A stretch of DNA of 64,000 nucleotides. Origin: Mycobacterium bourgelatii (lineage in GTDB: Bacteria > Actinomycetota > Actinomycetes > Mycobacteriales > Mycobacteriaceae). A program made the position numbers and the translations under genes. Under the pieces are notes generated by a model that was not told the DNA's origin, ran no database searches, and saw nothing but the letters and a program-made list of their open reading frames with translations. Location of the stretch: positions 496,001-560,000 of the forward strand of contig NZ_BLKZ01000001.1 in the NCBI RefSeq assembly GCF_010723575.1. Direction: 5' to 3'. Below are positions 35,073-44,060 of this stretch, piece after piece (position 1 is the first letter of the stretch; every line of letters begins with the position of its first letter).

Positions 35073-35558
35073 TTACGTGGCCGGCGTAAACCTGATGGCT
35101 ACCAGCTTCAACCGGTCGATCGCTTCGGCGAACTCCTCGCGCGTTGGTATGCGGTTGTCGCGGAACTTCAATCCCATCATCCGTTGCGCGCGCTTGACGC
35201 CGTAGGACTGCGCACAGCGCTGGTAAAGATCGGACACCAGGTCGCGGTCGCGCAACAGTTCGCCGCGCATGGACCGGGTCTTTCCGGCGTAGACGACCTC
35301 GGCGGGCGCGCCGCCACTGAAGTTGTGCTTCCAACCCGCGTTGGCCAACGCATAGAGATCGTTGTCAATCACGTGCGCGCTCACCGGAATCGAGAACTGC
35401 CGCCCCGTCTTTCGTCCTTTGAAGCTCAATACCATCAGCTGCTTGCCCAACGGGCCCGCCAGCGGAGTCCCCAGCAGGAACCGCAGCATCGGATTGATTG
35501 CGCGCAGGAGGGGCTCAGGTGGATGGCCGATGTCTACCGCATACGACTGTTCTGTCAT
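35073..35558 (-). CDS. Deazaflavin (F420)-dependent nitroreductase-family protein
   Basis: The 161-residue split-beta-barrel protein begins at the ATG at 35558 (MTEQSYAVDIG). It has the family core LSFKGRKTGRQFSIPV and LYALANAGWKHNFSGG, as in Ddn-like proteins (DUF385) that use reduced F420 for quinone or nitro-compound reduction. An in-frame upstream ATG at 35594 adds only 12 atypical residues. There is no signal peptide. The gene stands alone between LpqN and the FUSC protein. Confidence 0.85.
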   Translation of the reverse strand: MTEQSYAVDIGHPPEPLLRAINPMLRFLLGTPLAGPLGKQLMVLSFKGRKTGRQFSIPVSAHVIDNDLYALANAGWKHNFSGGAPAEVVYAGKTRSMRGELLRDRDLVSDLYQRCAQSYGVKRAQRMMGLKFRDNRIPTREEFAEAIDRLKLVAIRFTPAT

Positions 35559-35609
35559 GTCAACACCGTAAGGCCAATCGCGTGATCGGCCCACACCCGA
35601 ATTGCTGGA

Positions 35610-36317
35610 CTAGGGGGTGATGGTGGTCTGCTCGTCGATCGCGCTGGTGGCGTCCATCAGCTTGTCCGTTTCGGATTCGACGGCGTCGGCGTCGAGTTCC
35701 AGCACATAGAGTCCGTTCGGACTGTTGATGACCACCGTTTTTTGCGCGGCCATGCGCCGCTTGCCGTTCTTGTCGTAGGTACCGCCGAACTGCCACGCCT
35801 GGAACCCACCCAGGGTGGATTCTTTTCCGTTTGCAGAGCCGCCCTCGAACCCCGGCAGGGTCTTCAAGTCGTTCGGGGCGTACTCGAGGATCTTGGCCGG
35901 GTCGACGTTGCCCTCGAGCTTGGCGACGATGGCCGAGACGGTCGGCGGGTCATTGGGGTCGGCGGCCTGGTCGCTCGCGATGCCGTAATAGGGCGCGGCG
36001 GTTTCGGGAAGTCGATGCCAGTTCGGAGGCACCGGAAGGTTGATGGTCGGGGAGCCTGGGTCGCCGGGGCGGACGGGCGTTTCCTTGATGTTGTTCTGGC
36101 TGATGTATTCGGCGACGGTCATGGCGTGCGCACCCGGGGTCGGGCTCGTCGCCGTCGATGTCACCGTCGCAGTGGATGTCGACGTCGCCGTAGACGTTGA
36201 GGTCGAAGTCGTGGATTCGGTTTTGGATTCGGTCGTGGTCTCAGACCCGCAAGCAACCACCGTCAGTGCCAGCGCCACTGTCGCGCATGCCGTCGCCAAG
36301 TGCCTAGTCAATTGCAT
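35610..36317 (-). CDS. lpqN: Lipoprotein LpqN
   Basis: The 235-residue lipoprotein starts at the ATG at 36317 (MQLTRHLATACATVALALT), with the lipobox VVAC at about residue 23. A linker of some 35 residues is almost only Ser, Thr, Ala and Glu (TESTTSTSTSTATSTSTATV), a likely O-glycosylation region. The LpqN/LpqT domain follows: INLPVPPNWHRLPE, AIVAKLEGNVDPAKIL, GGFQAWQFGGTYDKNG. Its place next to a GH92 mannosidase and the mce2 locus matches lpqN (Rv0583c) as I recall it. It is divergent from the mannosidase gene. Confidence 0.88.
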   Translation of the reverse strand: MQLTRHLATACATVALALTVVACGSETTTESKTESTTSTSTSTATSTSTATVTSTATSPTPGAHAMTVAEYISQNNIKETPVRPGDPGSPTINLPVPPNWHRLPETAAPYYGIASDQAADPNDPPTVSAIVAKLEGNVDPAKILEYAPNDLKTLPGFEGGSANGKESTLGGFQAWQFGGTYDKNGKRRMAAQKTVVINSPNGLYVLELDADAVESETDKLMDATSAIDEQTTITP

Positions 36318-36439
36318 CTCCCGCAGATTTGGCCGGCATTCGCCGGGTCGCACTGAGACTAGCGGAGTCGGCGCGGCAGACTGGCGCCGATTCACCTCGA
36401 AAGTCCACGAAATAGGGCCGTATGCAGTAATAGACAGCT

Positions 36440-39067
36440 ATGCGATCACGAAGGGCGTGGCGGATACTTGCCGCACTCCTCGTGGTGGTCGCACCCGTGC
36501 TGCCGTTGATGGCGGGCGGGCCGACCGCTTACGACGGGCCGCCGTCTTTCGTCGTCAGTCCGGTCGACCACGTCGACACGCTCATCGGAACCGGGACCGG
36601 CGGATCGATCGTCGGAGAGATCAACAATTTCCCCGGCGCCTCGGTGCCATTCGGGATGGTGCAGTACTCGCCCGACACCACCGACAACTACGCCGGCTAC
36701 GACTACCAAAACGCCCACGCGACAGGCTTCAGCATGACCCACGCGTCGGTGGGCTGCCCCGCCTTCGGGGACATCTCGATGCTGCCGAGCACGACCGCGA
36801 TCTCCACTGAACCCTGGCGCGCCTGGGAGCGGATTGCGCATGACGACACCGAGGTGGGGGTGCCCGGTTATTACACGGTCCGGTTCCCGGAGACCGGTGT
36901 GACCGCGGAACTCACCGCGAGTACCCGCACCGGCTTTGGCCGGTTCACCTATCCCAAGGATGGCCGTCCCGCACTGCTCCGGGTGCGTTCCGGCGCGTCG
37001 CTTGGGGGTAACTCACGGTCGACCATTCAGATTGACCAGGACAACACCACGATCACCGGATGGGCGACCAGCGGCGACTTCTGCGGAACCGGCAGTGCTT
37101 ACACCGTGTACTTCGCCATGACGTTCAACCAGCCGTTCACGTCCTACGGCGCCTGGGACGGACAGGCCGTATACCCCGGTGTGCGGAGTGCCCATGCGCG
37201 ATACAGCGGCGGGTATGTGGAATTCCCGTCCGGCTCGGCGTTGGAAGTGCGAACCGCCATCTCTTACGTCGGCATCGACGGTGCCCGCGCCAATTTGGCT
37301 GCCGAGGGTGCAGCCGGCTTTGACGACGTTCGTGCGGCCGCCAAGACCGAGTGGAATGCTGTGCTGTCACGCATCGCCGTGGCCGGGCGGGATCCCGATC
37401 ACGTAAAGACCTTCTACACGTGTCTGTATCGGTCGCTGTTGCACCCCAACGCTTTTAACGACGTCGACGGACGCTACATCGGATTCGACAGCGCGATCCA
37501 CACGGTGGCCGACGGCCGCACTCAGTACGCCAATTTCTCCGACTGGGACACCTACCGGAGTCTGGCTGCGCTGCAGGGACTGCTGTTTCCAGAGCGGGCC
37601 GGCGACATGGCCCAATCGCTGGTGAATGATGCCGAGCAGAGCGGATCGCTGCCTCGCTGGGCGCTTGCGAATTACGCGACCGGAATGATGACCGGGGATA
37701 GCGTGGTACCGCTGATTGTGAACCTATATACGTTTGGGGCCAACAACTTTGACCTCCAAACAGCCCTACGCTACATGGTCGACGGCGCGACCCAGGGCGG
37801 CGTCGGGCTCAACGGCTACGTGCAACGGCCCGGCATCGCGACCTATCTGCAACTCGGCTACGCACCTCAGATTCACGATTTCTTCGCCAACGGTCGCATC
37901 GCGGGTGCATCGATCACCCTGGAGTGGTCGGTCGACGACTTCACGATCTCCCGTTTCGCCGAGTCACTCGGGGACACCGAGACCGCAGCCGAATTCCAGA
38001 AGCGGGCCCAGTACTGGCAGAACCTGTTCAACCCCAGCACCCGCTTCATCTCGCCACGCGGCCCGACCGGATTCTTCGCGGACGGCCACGGGTTCGAGGA
38101 CATCCCGGGCGGATTCGGCCAGGACGGATTCGATGAGGGCAATGCCGAGCAGTACGTCTGGTGGGTGCCGCACAACGTCGCCGGACTGGTGACGGCACTC
38201 GGCGGTCGCAAGGCGGTGGCCGAACGACTCGATCGCTTCACCAAGCACCTCAACGTCGGACCCAACGAACCCTATCTGTGGATCGGCAACGAGCCGGGCT
38301 TCGGGGTGCCGTGGCTGTACAACTACATCGGGCAGCCGTGGAAGACGCAACGAACGGTGGACCGCGTGCGCGGGTTGTTCGCCCCCACGCCCAACGGTGC
38401 CCCGGGCAACGATGACCTGGGCGCGCTGTCGAGTTGGTACGTGTGGGCCGCTTTAGGCCTGTACCCGAGCATTCCGGGCACCCCAATACTTACCGTCAAC
38501 ACACCGCTGTTCGACCGGGCCGTCATCACCCTCCCGACGGGCCGCACCATCCAGATCTCCGCGCCCGGCGCTTCCGCGCCGAGCCGCATGAAGTACATCA
38601 GCGGCCTCGACGTCAACGGCCAGCGAGCCGACAAGACGTACCTCCCGGAATCAATCATCCGTATCGGGGGCGAGATCAGATTCACGCTATCGGGTTTCCC
38701 GGACAAGTCTTGGGCCACTGACCAATCCGCAGCGCCGCCGTCATTCGGTGCGGGCAGTTCGGCCCTGACAGCCAACATCGCTCAACCCGTCGTCACGATC
38801 GCACCGGGCGCCTCGGAGAACGTGCAAGTCGACATCCAGCGGATGATCGACGGTCCCGGCGACTACGCGATCACCGGCGTGTCACCGATCCACGGGATCA
38901 CCGTCGCCGCCACATCGGGGCGGTTCGCCGGCGACGGATCCGCCGCGGCGGACGTCGCCATCTCGGTGGCACCGGCAGTGCCCGCGGGGTACTACTGGAC
39001 GGCGCTGAACGCCACGGTCGGCGAGAGCAGTAGGACCTTGTACGTCCTCGTCACGGTTGCCGCCTGA
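36440..39067 (+). CDS. Exported GH92 alpha-mannosidase
   Basis: The 875-residue protein has an N-terminal signal (RILAALLVVVAPVLPLMAG) and then a full GH92 sequence. Hallmarks are DHVDTLIGTG at the N-domain, EGNAEQYVWWVPHNVAGL near residue 565 (the Glu is the family's general acid), GNEPGFGVPWLYNY near 616, and GNDDLGALSSWYVWAALGLY near 656, whose Asp pair acts with calcium and water. GH92 enzymes are calcium-dependent exo-alpha-mannosidases. A further C-terminal beta domain (about 770-875) ends the protein. Length and position match the exported protein Rv0584. Possible substrates are mannosylated envelope lipoglycans or glycoproteins; that is inference. Confidence 0.92.
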   Translation: MRSRRAWRILAALLVVVAPVLPLMAGGPTAYDGPPSFVVSPVDHVDTLIGTGTGGSIVGEINNFPGASVPFGMVQYSPDTTDNYAGYDYQNAHATGFSMTHASVGCPAFGDISMLPSTTAISTEPWRAWERIAHDDTEVGVPGYYTVRFPETGVTAELTASTRTGFGRFTYPKDGRPALLRVRSGASLGGNSRSTIQIDQDNTTITGWATSGDFCGTGSAYTVYFAMTFNQPFTSYGAWDGQAVYPGVRSAHARYSGGYVEFPSGSALEVRTAISYVGIDGARANLAAEGAAGFDDVRAAAKTEWNAVLSRIAVAGRDPDHVKTFYTCLYRSLLHPNAFNDVDGRYIGFDSAIHTVADGRTQYANFSDWDTYRSLAALQGLLFPERAGDMAQSLVNDAEQSGSLPRWALANYATGMMTGDSVVPLIVNLYTFGANNFDLQTALRYMVDGATQGGVGLNGYVQRPGIATYLQLGYAPQIHDFFANGRIAGASITLEWSVDDFTISRFAESLGDTETAAEFQKRAQYWQNLFNPSTRFISPRGPTGFFADGHGFEDIPGGFGQDGFDEGNAEQYVWWVPHNVAGLVTALGGRKAVAERLDRFTKHLNVGPNEPYLWIGNEPGFGVPWLYNYIGQPWKTQRTVDRVRGLFAPTPNGAPGNDDLGALSSWYVWAALGLYPSIPGTPILTVNTPLFDRAVITLPTGRTIQISAPGASAPSRMKYISGLDVNGQRADKTYLPESIIRIGGEIRFTLSGFPDKSWATDQSAAPPSFGAGSSALTANIAQPVVTIAPGASENVQVDIQRMIDGPGDYAITGVSPIHGITVAATSGRFAGDGSAAADVAISVAPAVPAGYYWTALNATVGESSRTLYVLVTVAA

Positions 39068-39091
39068 TCCACCGCGCAGCCGGACTGCGCC

Positions 39092-41467
39092 TCAGATCAT
39101 GTCGTTGCGAGTGAGCCAGCGCATCACCGGCCATCCGACGAACACCGGCAGCCAGCAGGTGAGTACCCGATACAACAGCACCGACGGCACACCGATGGCG
39201 GTCGGCACACCGAACGCGGCCAGCCCACCGATCAGGGCCGCCTCGACGGCGCCGACGCCACCCGGGGTGGGGGCCGCAGATGCCAGGGTCCCGCCGACCA
39301 TCGTCACGACCGTGACCGTGACGAAGTTGGTGCCGCCGCCGAAGGCTTCGACACTCGCCCACAACGCCAACGCCGCACCCAGGGTCGTCCCACCACTACC
39401 GGCCACGATCAGCGCGAGCCGCCTTGGCTCGCGGGCAAGTTCGGTGAGATCCCCCCAAACCTCCTTGAGCCTGGGCCGCACCGCCGTCGCCAGCCAGCGC
39501 CGCAGGTTGGGGACCAACAAGAAGGTGCCGACAATGCCCAGTGCCACACCGCCGATCAGATACAGCAGGGTGGCGCTCGGGACGAAATGCGAGAGGTCGG
39601 CAGAGGTGCCCGCCGCGGCACTGAAGATGATGAGCAGCACGACGTGGACGATCACCTGAACCGACTGTTGTAGCGCCACCGCCGCCGTGGCCCGCAACGC
39701 GCTCAGGCCGCCCTTTTGCAGGAACCGGGTGCTGAGTGCCAGGCCGCCGACACCGGCCGGCGTGGTCGTCGCCGCAAACGTGTTGGCCACCTGCATGATC
39801 GACAGCTTCCAGAAGCTGACCAGTCCGTCGGCGCAGGCCCACAGGGCAGCGGCCGCACCGACATAGGTCAACGCCGACACCGTCAGACCCAGCAACGCCC
39901 ACCACCAGTTGGCGGTTCGCAATTCGGAGAAGAACGTGGGGACGGTACTGATGAAGGGATAGGCGACATAGACCAGCGCGCCGATGAGTACCAGCTGGAT
40001 GAACTGGCCGCGGCTGAACCGGGTGATGGTCTCGGTCTCGATCTCGTCCGCACCCGTTTGGTGCTTCACCTCCGCCCGGGCGCTGGCGATGACGTCTTTA
40101 GGGTTGGGGACCGATTCCCGGATCCGTTTGGGCACCGCGGATTTGGTGAGTCGGCGGGATGCCGTCAGGATGTCGTCCTTGCCGAACACCTCGATCGCGG
40201 CGGCCACTGCGGCCTCTGCGCCGTACAAAGCCGTTGTGGTGACCAGTAATTGGGCGATGTCGGATTGCAGCTGAGCGTCCGTGGCCCCGTATTCGGCAGC
40301 ACCGAAACCGCCGAACAGCACGGTGCCGTCGCTTACGGTGATCTCGTGACTGCGCAGGTCGCCGTGTGAGATCTGGTTCTCGTTGAGGACTCGCAAGGAT
40401 TTCCACACGTTGCCAACAGGCGTATCGCTCGCCACCTCGTCGAGTGGTGTGCCGCGAACGGGTTTGTGCGCATACATCGTCCAGCCCCGGTCGAGGGCGG
40501 CTACCGCGATTGTCGAGGTATTGGCCACACCAAGGTCGCCGATGGCGATCGCCATCAACGCGCGGTGCTCGACCGCGCGTTGCATCGACGTCTGCAACGG
40601 CGCCGTCTCGGATCCCCGCAACCGCAGCTTCCACCACAGCTGGCGCAATGCGCCGCCACTTCGTTGGTGCGGGCCGTACAACTCGATCGCGGCCCTGGAG
40701 CCCGAGTCCGTCTCCTCGGCCGCCAACACCAAGGGACCCGGTCCGGCCGGACGTACCACCACGAGTCGGGACACCATGAATCCGCGTTTACCCATCGCGC
40801 GGACCGCCCCGTCCAGCGGCACCTCGAGGGCGGGAGTGCCGACCACCAGCACCACGAAGGCGCCGACGAACCACCCCACCGACAGCCCCAACAACGAGCG
40901 GGCGGGGACGATGGCGCTGACCACCAGATGGATCGGCACGAAAGCCAGCAAGAGCCCCCACCACCAGCGTCGCCACCGAGCGGGCAGCCAAGGGCCTGAC
41001 ACGGTGAGCACCGCCGCAAGCATCGCGATCCACCGCGGGTCGTCGACGAACTGGGCCGGCACCGTGGTGAGCCGGTCCGACACGTCGAAGTGCCACCGGG
41101 GTGCGGCAATGCGGTTGCTACTGATCGACAACGGGAGAAACGCCATGAACGCCGCTGCCGCGTAGGCGGCGAGCAGCTTCCATTGGCGCCCGACGACGAG
41201 GCCGATCAGAATCATGAAGGGCAAGGCCAGAATCGCCAGGCCGTAAATGAGGTAGACCAGGTCGGCCTGAGTCGGAGTGAGGACCCCGACAATCTCCGAG
41301 ACGGACTTCTCCAGCGCTTCCCACCGTGGACGGGTGATGAGCGAACTGAAGACGACCAAAACGAGAAAAGCGGCGGACAACCCGAGTCGGATCAGGTCGT
41401 TGGTCCGCCGCATCAGTGGTTGCAGCAAGTCGCCGGACACCAAGATCTCGCGTCCGTCAACTCGCAT
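39092..41467 (-). CDS. Membrane protein with kinase-like domain and LPG-synthase-type flippase domain
   Basis: The 791-residue protein has three parts. Residues 25-240 contain several membrane helices. Residues about 270-450 are cytoplasmic and kinase-like, with ISHGDLRSHEITVSDG (a catalytic-loop lookalike) followed by LFGGFGAAEYG where an active kinase has DFG. Residues about 480-785 are the lysylphosphatidylglycerol synthase transmembrane (UPF0104) domain, with TTTPAGVGGLALSTRFL and SAAPTPGGVGAVEAALIGGL. It corresponds in size and place to Rv0585c. It converges on the mannosidase gene and is divergent from mce2R. A role in lipid translocation is suggested only by the C-terminal family. Confidence 0.85.
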   Translation of the reverse strand: MRVDGREILVSGDLLQPLMRRTNDLIRLGLSAAFLVLVVFSSLITRPRWEALEKSVSEIVGVLTPTQADLVYLIYGLAILALPFMILIGLVVGRQWKLLAAYAAAAFMAFLPLSISSNRIAAPRWHFDVSDRLTTVPAQFVDDPRWIAMLAAVLTVSGPWLPARWRRWWWGLLLAFVPIHLVVSAIVPARSLLGLSVGWFVGAFVVLVVGTPALEVPLDGAVRAMGKRGFMVSRLVVVRPAGPGPLVLAAEETDSGSRAAIELYGPHQRSGGALRQLWWKLRLRGSETAPLQTSMQRAVEHRALMAIAIGDLGVANTSTIAVAALDRGWTMYAHKPVRGTPLDEVASDTPVGNVWKSLRVLNENQISHGDLRSHEITVSDGTVLFGGFGAAEYGATDAQLQSDIAQLLVTTTALYGAEAAVAAAIEVFGKDDILTASRRLTKSAVPKRIRESVPNPKDVIASARAEVKHQTGADEIETETITRFSRGQFIQLVLIGALVYVAYPFISTVPTFFSELRTANWWWALLGLTVSALTYVGAAAALWACADGLVSFWKLSIMQVANTFAATTTPAGVGGLALSTRFLQKGGLSALRATAAVALQQSVQVIVHVVLLIIFSAAAGTSADLSHFVPSATLLYLIGGVALGIVGTFLLVPNLRRWLATAVRPRLKEVWGDLTELAREPRRLALIVAGSGGTTLGAALALWASVEAFGGGTNFVTVTVVTMVGGTLASAAPTPGGVGAVEAALIGGLAAFGVPTAIGVPSVLLYRVLTCWLPVFVGWPVMRWLTRNDMI

Positions 41468-41542
41468 GTCCTTCGGATCCTTCGGATCAGGTCAGCACCG
41501 CGTGCATGCCGTGGGTGTTTAGCGGTCCGCAGACAACTTAAC

Positions 41543-41563
41543 CGGATGCCTCCCCGGCATCCG
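41543..41563. repeat. Hairpin in the mce2R upstream region
   Basis: CGGATGCC-TCCCC-GGCATCCG forms 8-bp arms with a 5-nt loop, midway between the divergent membrane protein and mce2R. It may be a regulator site or a structured leader. Confidence 0.4.
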
Positions 41564-41614
41564 AATAGTTGCCTCCAGCTTCTTAACGCGTCGCCTCGGA
41601 AAGCGACACGCCGT

Positions 41615-41637
41615 AGAGGTCTGACCACACGACCTCT
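41615..41637. promoter_or_regulatory. Candidate Mce2R operator
   Basis: AGAGGTC and GACCTCT form an inverted repeat with a 9-bp centre, ending 28 bp before the mce2R start. The position suits autoregulation by a FadR-type GntR dimer. A second weaker repeat, GTCGC-8-GCGAC, lies just upstream (41590-41607). Confidence 0.45.
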
Positions 41638-41664
41638 GGCCTATCGCCGTCCATACTGTTGCGC

Positions 41665-42387
41665 ATGGCGCTGCAGCCGGTGATCCGCCGATCGGTGCCC
41701 GAAGAGGTCTTCGAGCAGATCGCTACCGATGTGCTCAGTGGTGAATTGCGGCCCGGCGAGGCGTTGCCCAGTGAGCGCAAACTGGCCGAAGTGTTCGGCG
41801 TTTCCCGGCCGGCGGTCCGTGAAGCGCTCAAACGACTTTCGGCGGCCGGCCTGGTCGAGGTGCGCCACGGGGACGTGACCACCGTGCGCGACTTTCGACG
41901 GCACGCCAGCCTGGATCTACTGCCCCGGGTGCTGTTTCGCAACGGCGAGCTCGACGTCTGGGTATTCCGCAGCATGCTCGAGGCTCGACTGCGCAACGGA
42001 ACCAAGGTCGCCGAGTTGGCGGCCGAGCGCCGACAACCCGAGTTGGTTGAACTGCTCAAGGATTCGTTGCGCAAGCTGGAAATCGAGACCGATCCGGTGG
42101 AGTGGCAGCGCCACGCCCTGACGTTTTGGGAACATACGGTCGACGGTGCCGGATCGATTGTATTTCGGTTGATGTTCAACGCATTTCGCGCCGCTTTTGA
42201 GCCGGCCGTGACCGTTCTCGGTGCCGGAATGACCGCCGAGGACATGAGACCCGACGGCTACCGAGAGGTGGCTGATGCGATCTGCTCGGGCGATCCCTGT
42301 CAAGCGAGGAAGGCCGCCGAAGACCTCCTCGAGGCTGCCAACACGAGGTTGATGGCTGAACTCGACAACCCAGGGGATCGCCCATGA
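41665..42387 (+). CDS. mce2R: GntR/FadR-type regulator of the mce2 operon
   Basis: The 240-residue regulator has an N-terminal winged helix (about residues 8-75: PSERKLAEVFGVSRPAVREA) and a C-terminal FCD-like all-helical ligand domain. The ATG at 41665 was chosen over the in-frame TTG at 41659; it gives the same length as I recall for Rv0586. Its stop overlaps the yrbE2A start (ATGA), so regulator and transporter share one transcript. The expected role is repression of the operon relieved by a lipid or acyl-CoA; the ligand is unknown. Confidence 0.92.
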   Translation: MALQPVIRRSVPEEVFEQIATDVLSGELRPGEALPSERKLAEVFGVSRPAVREALKRLSAAGLVEVRHGDVTTVRDFRRHASLDLLPRVLFRNGELDVWVFRSMLEARLRNGTKVAELAAERRQPELVELLKDSLRKLEIETDPVEWQRHALTFWEHTVDGAGSIVFRLMFNAFRAAFEPAVTVLGAGMTAEDMRPDGYREVADAICSGDPCQARKAAEDLLEAANTRLMAELDNPGDRP

Positions 42388-43181
42388 CGACCCAAACCGA
42401 GATCGCCACCTATCTGCGCAGCCAGATTCAGCCCGCGATCGACGCGGTCGGCGGGTTCTATCGCACGTGCGTACTGACCGGCAAGGCGCTGTTCCGGCGT
42501 CCCTTCCAGTGGCGAGAAACGATTGAGCAGGGCTGGTTCATCACCAGCGTCTCGCTGTTGCCCACGCTTGCCGTCGCGATACCGCTGACCGTGCTCATCA
42601 TTTTCACGCTCAACATCCTGCTCGCCGAATTCGGCGCGGCCGATATCTCCGGTGCCGGTGCCGCGCTGGGGGCGGTCACACAGTTGGGTCCGCTGACCAC
42701 CGTGCTGGTGATCGCCGGGGCCGGCGCGACAGCGATCTGTGCAGACCTGGGAGCCCGCACCATCCGCGAGGAGATCGATGCGATGGAGGTGCTCGGCATC
42801 GACCCGATCCATCGACTGGTGGTGCCGCGCGTCGTCGCCGCGACCATCGTGGCCTCCCTGCTCAACGGCGCGGTGATCACCATCGGACTCGTCGGCGGTT
42901 TCCTCTTCGGTGTCTTCATCCAACACATTTCGGCCGGTGCCTACGTCAGCACGCTCACCTTGGTCACCGGCCTGCCGGAGGTGGTCATCTCCGTCGTCAA
43001 GTCGGCCACCTTCGGCATGATCGCCGGACTGGTCGGCTGCTACCGGGGACTTACCACCAAGGGCGGGCCCAAGGGGGTCGGAACCGCCGTCAACGAGACG
43101 CTGGTCTTGTCCGTCATTGCGCTGTTCGCGGTGAACGTGGTGCTGACGACGATCGGCGTCCGATTCGGGACGGGGCGCTAG
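42384..43181 (+). CDS. yrbE2A: YrbE2A, Mce transporter permease
   Basis: The 265-residue MlaE-family permease has about five membrane helices and the cytoplasmic coupling motif REEIDAMEVLGIDPIHRLVVPR. In Mce systems two YrbE permeases with an ATPase encoded elsewhere (MceG/MkL) drive lipid uptake along the Mce tunnel. The start overlaps the mce2R stop by 4 bp. Length equals that recalled for YrbE2A. Confidence 0.95.
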   Translation: MTTQTEIATYLRSQIQPAIDAVGGFYRTCVLTGKALFRRPFQWRETIEQGWFITSVSLLPTLAVAIPLTVLIIFTLNILLAEFGAADISGAGAALGAVTQLGPLTTVLVIAGAGATAICADLGARTIREEIDAMEVLGIDPIHRLVVPRVVAATIVASLLNGAVITIGLVGGFLFGVFIQHISAGAYVSTLTLVTGLPEVVISVVKSATFGMIAGLVGCYRGLTTKGGPKGVGTAVNETLVLSVIALFAVNVVLTTIGVRFGTGR

Positions 43182-43182
43182 C

Positions 43183-44055
43183 GTGGCCGGGACGGGCGCC
43201 GTCCTGCGGGCGCGCTATCCGCGGACCGTAATGAATCTCAGTCGCTACGGCGGCGCGCCAGCTCGAAGGCTTGAGCGGATAGGCACTTTCGCGAAGTTCA
43301 CCCGGATCAGCATCCTGCAGATCTGGTGGGCGCTGTATCGCTACCGCAGAGAGACGCTACGGCTTATCGCCGAGATCGGCATGGGCACCGGCGCCATGGC
43401 CGTCATCGGCGGCACGGTCGCAATCATCGGGTTCGTGACGCTGTCCGGTAGCTCACTGATCGCCATCCAAGGGTTCGCGTCGCTGGGCAACATCGGCGTC
43501 GAGGCCTTCACCGGATTCTTTGCCGCCCTGGCCAATACGCGTGTCGCCGCCCCCATCGTCTCCGGCGTCGCGCTGGCCGCGACGGTCGGTGCCGGCGCCA
43601 CTGCACAACTGGGCGCCATGCGGATCAGCGAGGAGATCGACGCCCTGGAAGTCATGGGCATCAAGTCGATCTCATTCCTGGTCTCCACCCGCATCATCGG
43701 CGGACTGGTGGTGATCGGCCCGCTCTACGCACTCGCCCTCGACATGGCTTTCACGTCCGGTCAACTCGTCACCACGGTGCTGTACGGCCAATCCAACGGC
43801 ACCTATGAGCACTACTTCCGTACCTTCCTGCGCTCCGAAGACGTGGCGTGGTCGGTCGTCGAGGTCGTGATCATCGCGGTGGTGGTGATGATCACCCACT
43901 GCTACTACGGGTACACGGCCAGCGGCGGTCCGGTCGGGGTCGGCCTGGCCGTAGGACGCTCCATGCGCTTCTCGCTGGTTTCGGTGGTGGTGGTCGTGCT
44001 GCTGTCCGAACTGGCGCTGTACGGTGTCGATCCGAACTTCAATCTCACGGTGTAA
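43183..44055 (+). CDS. yrbE2B: YrbE2B, Mce transporter permease
   Basis: The 290-residue second permease starts at a GTG one base after the yrbE2A stop. It has the same MlaE fold with the motif SEEIDALEVMGIKSISFLVSTR. The N-terminal 50 residues are longer and basic. It probably forms a heterodimer with YrbE2A. The gap to mce2A is 5 bp. Confidence 0.95.
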   Translation: MAGTGAVLRARYPRTVMNLSRYGGAPARRLERIGTFAKFTRISILQIWWALYRYRRETLRLIAEIGMGTGAMAVIGGTVAIIGFVTLSGSSLIAIQGFASLGNIGVEAFTGFFAALANTRVAAPIVSGVALAATVGAGATAQLGAMRISEEIDALEVMGIKSISFLVSTRIIGGLVVIGPLYALALDMAFTSGQLVTTVLYGQSNGTYEHYFRTFLRSEDVAWSVVEVVIIAVVVMITHCYYGYTASGGPVGVGLAVGRSMRFSLVSVVVVVLLSELALYGVDPNFNLTV

Positions 44056-44060
44056 CCGCG

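Noticed and set aside
34864..35083. Small leftward frame (LRTGRFVFERCSTATACLL...) between the Ddn-like and FUSC genes
   Set aside because: It has no good start or ribosome-binding site, GC at third positions is lower than in neighbouring genes, and it overlaps the FUSC start. It remains a weak possibility.
43848..44060. Upstream extension of mce2A
   Set aside because: The frame is open only as a shadow of yrbE2B; the conserved anchor starts at 44061.
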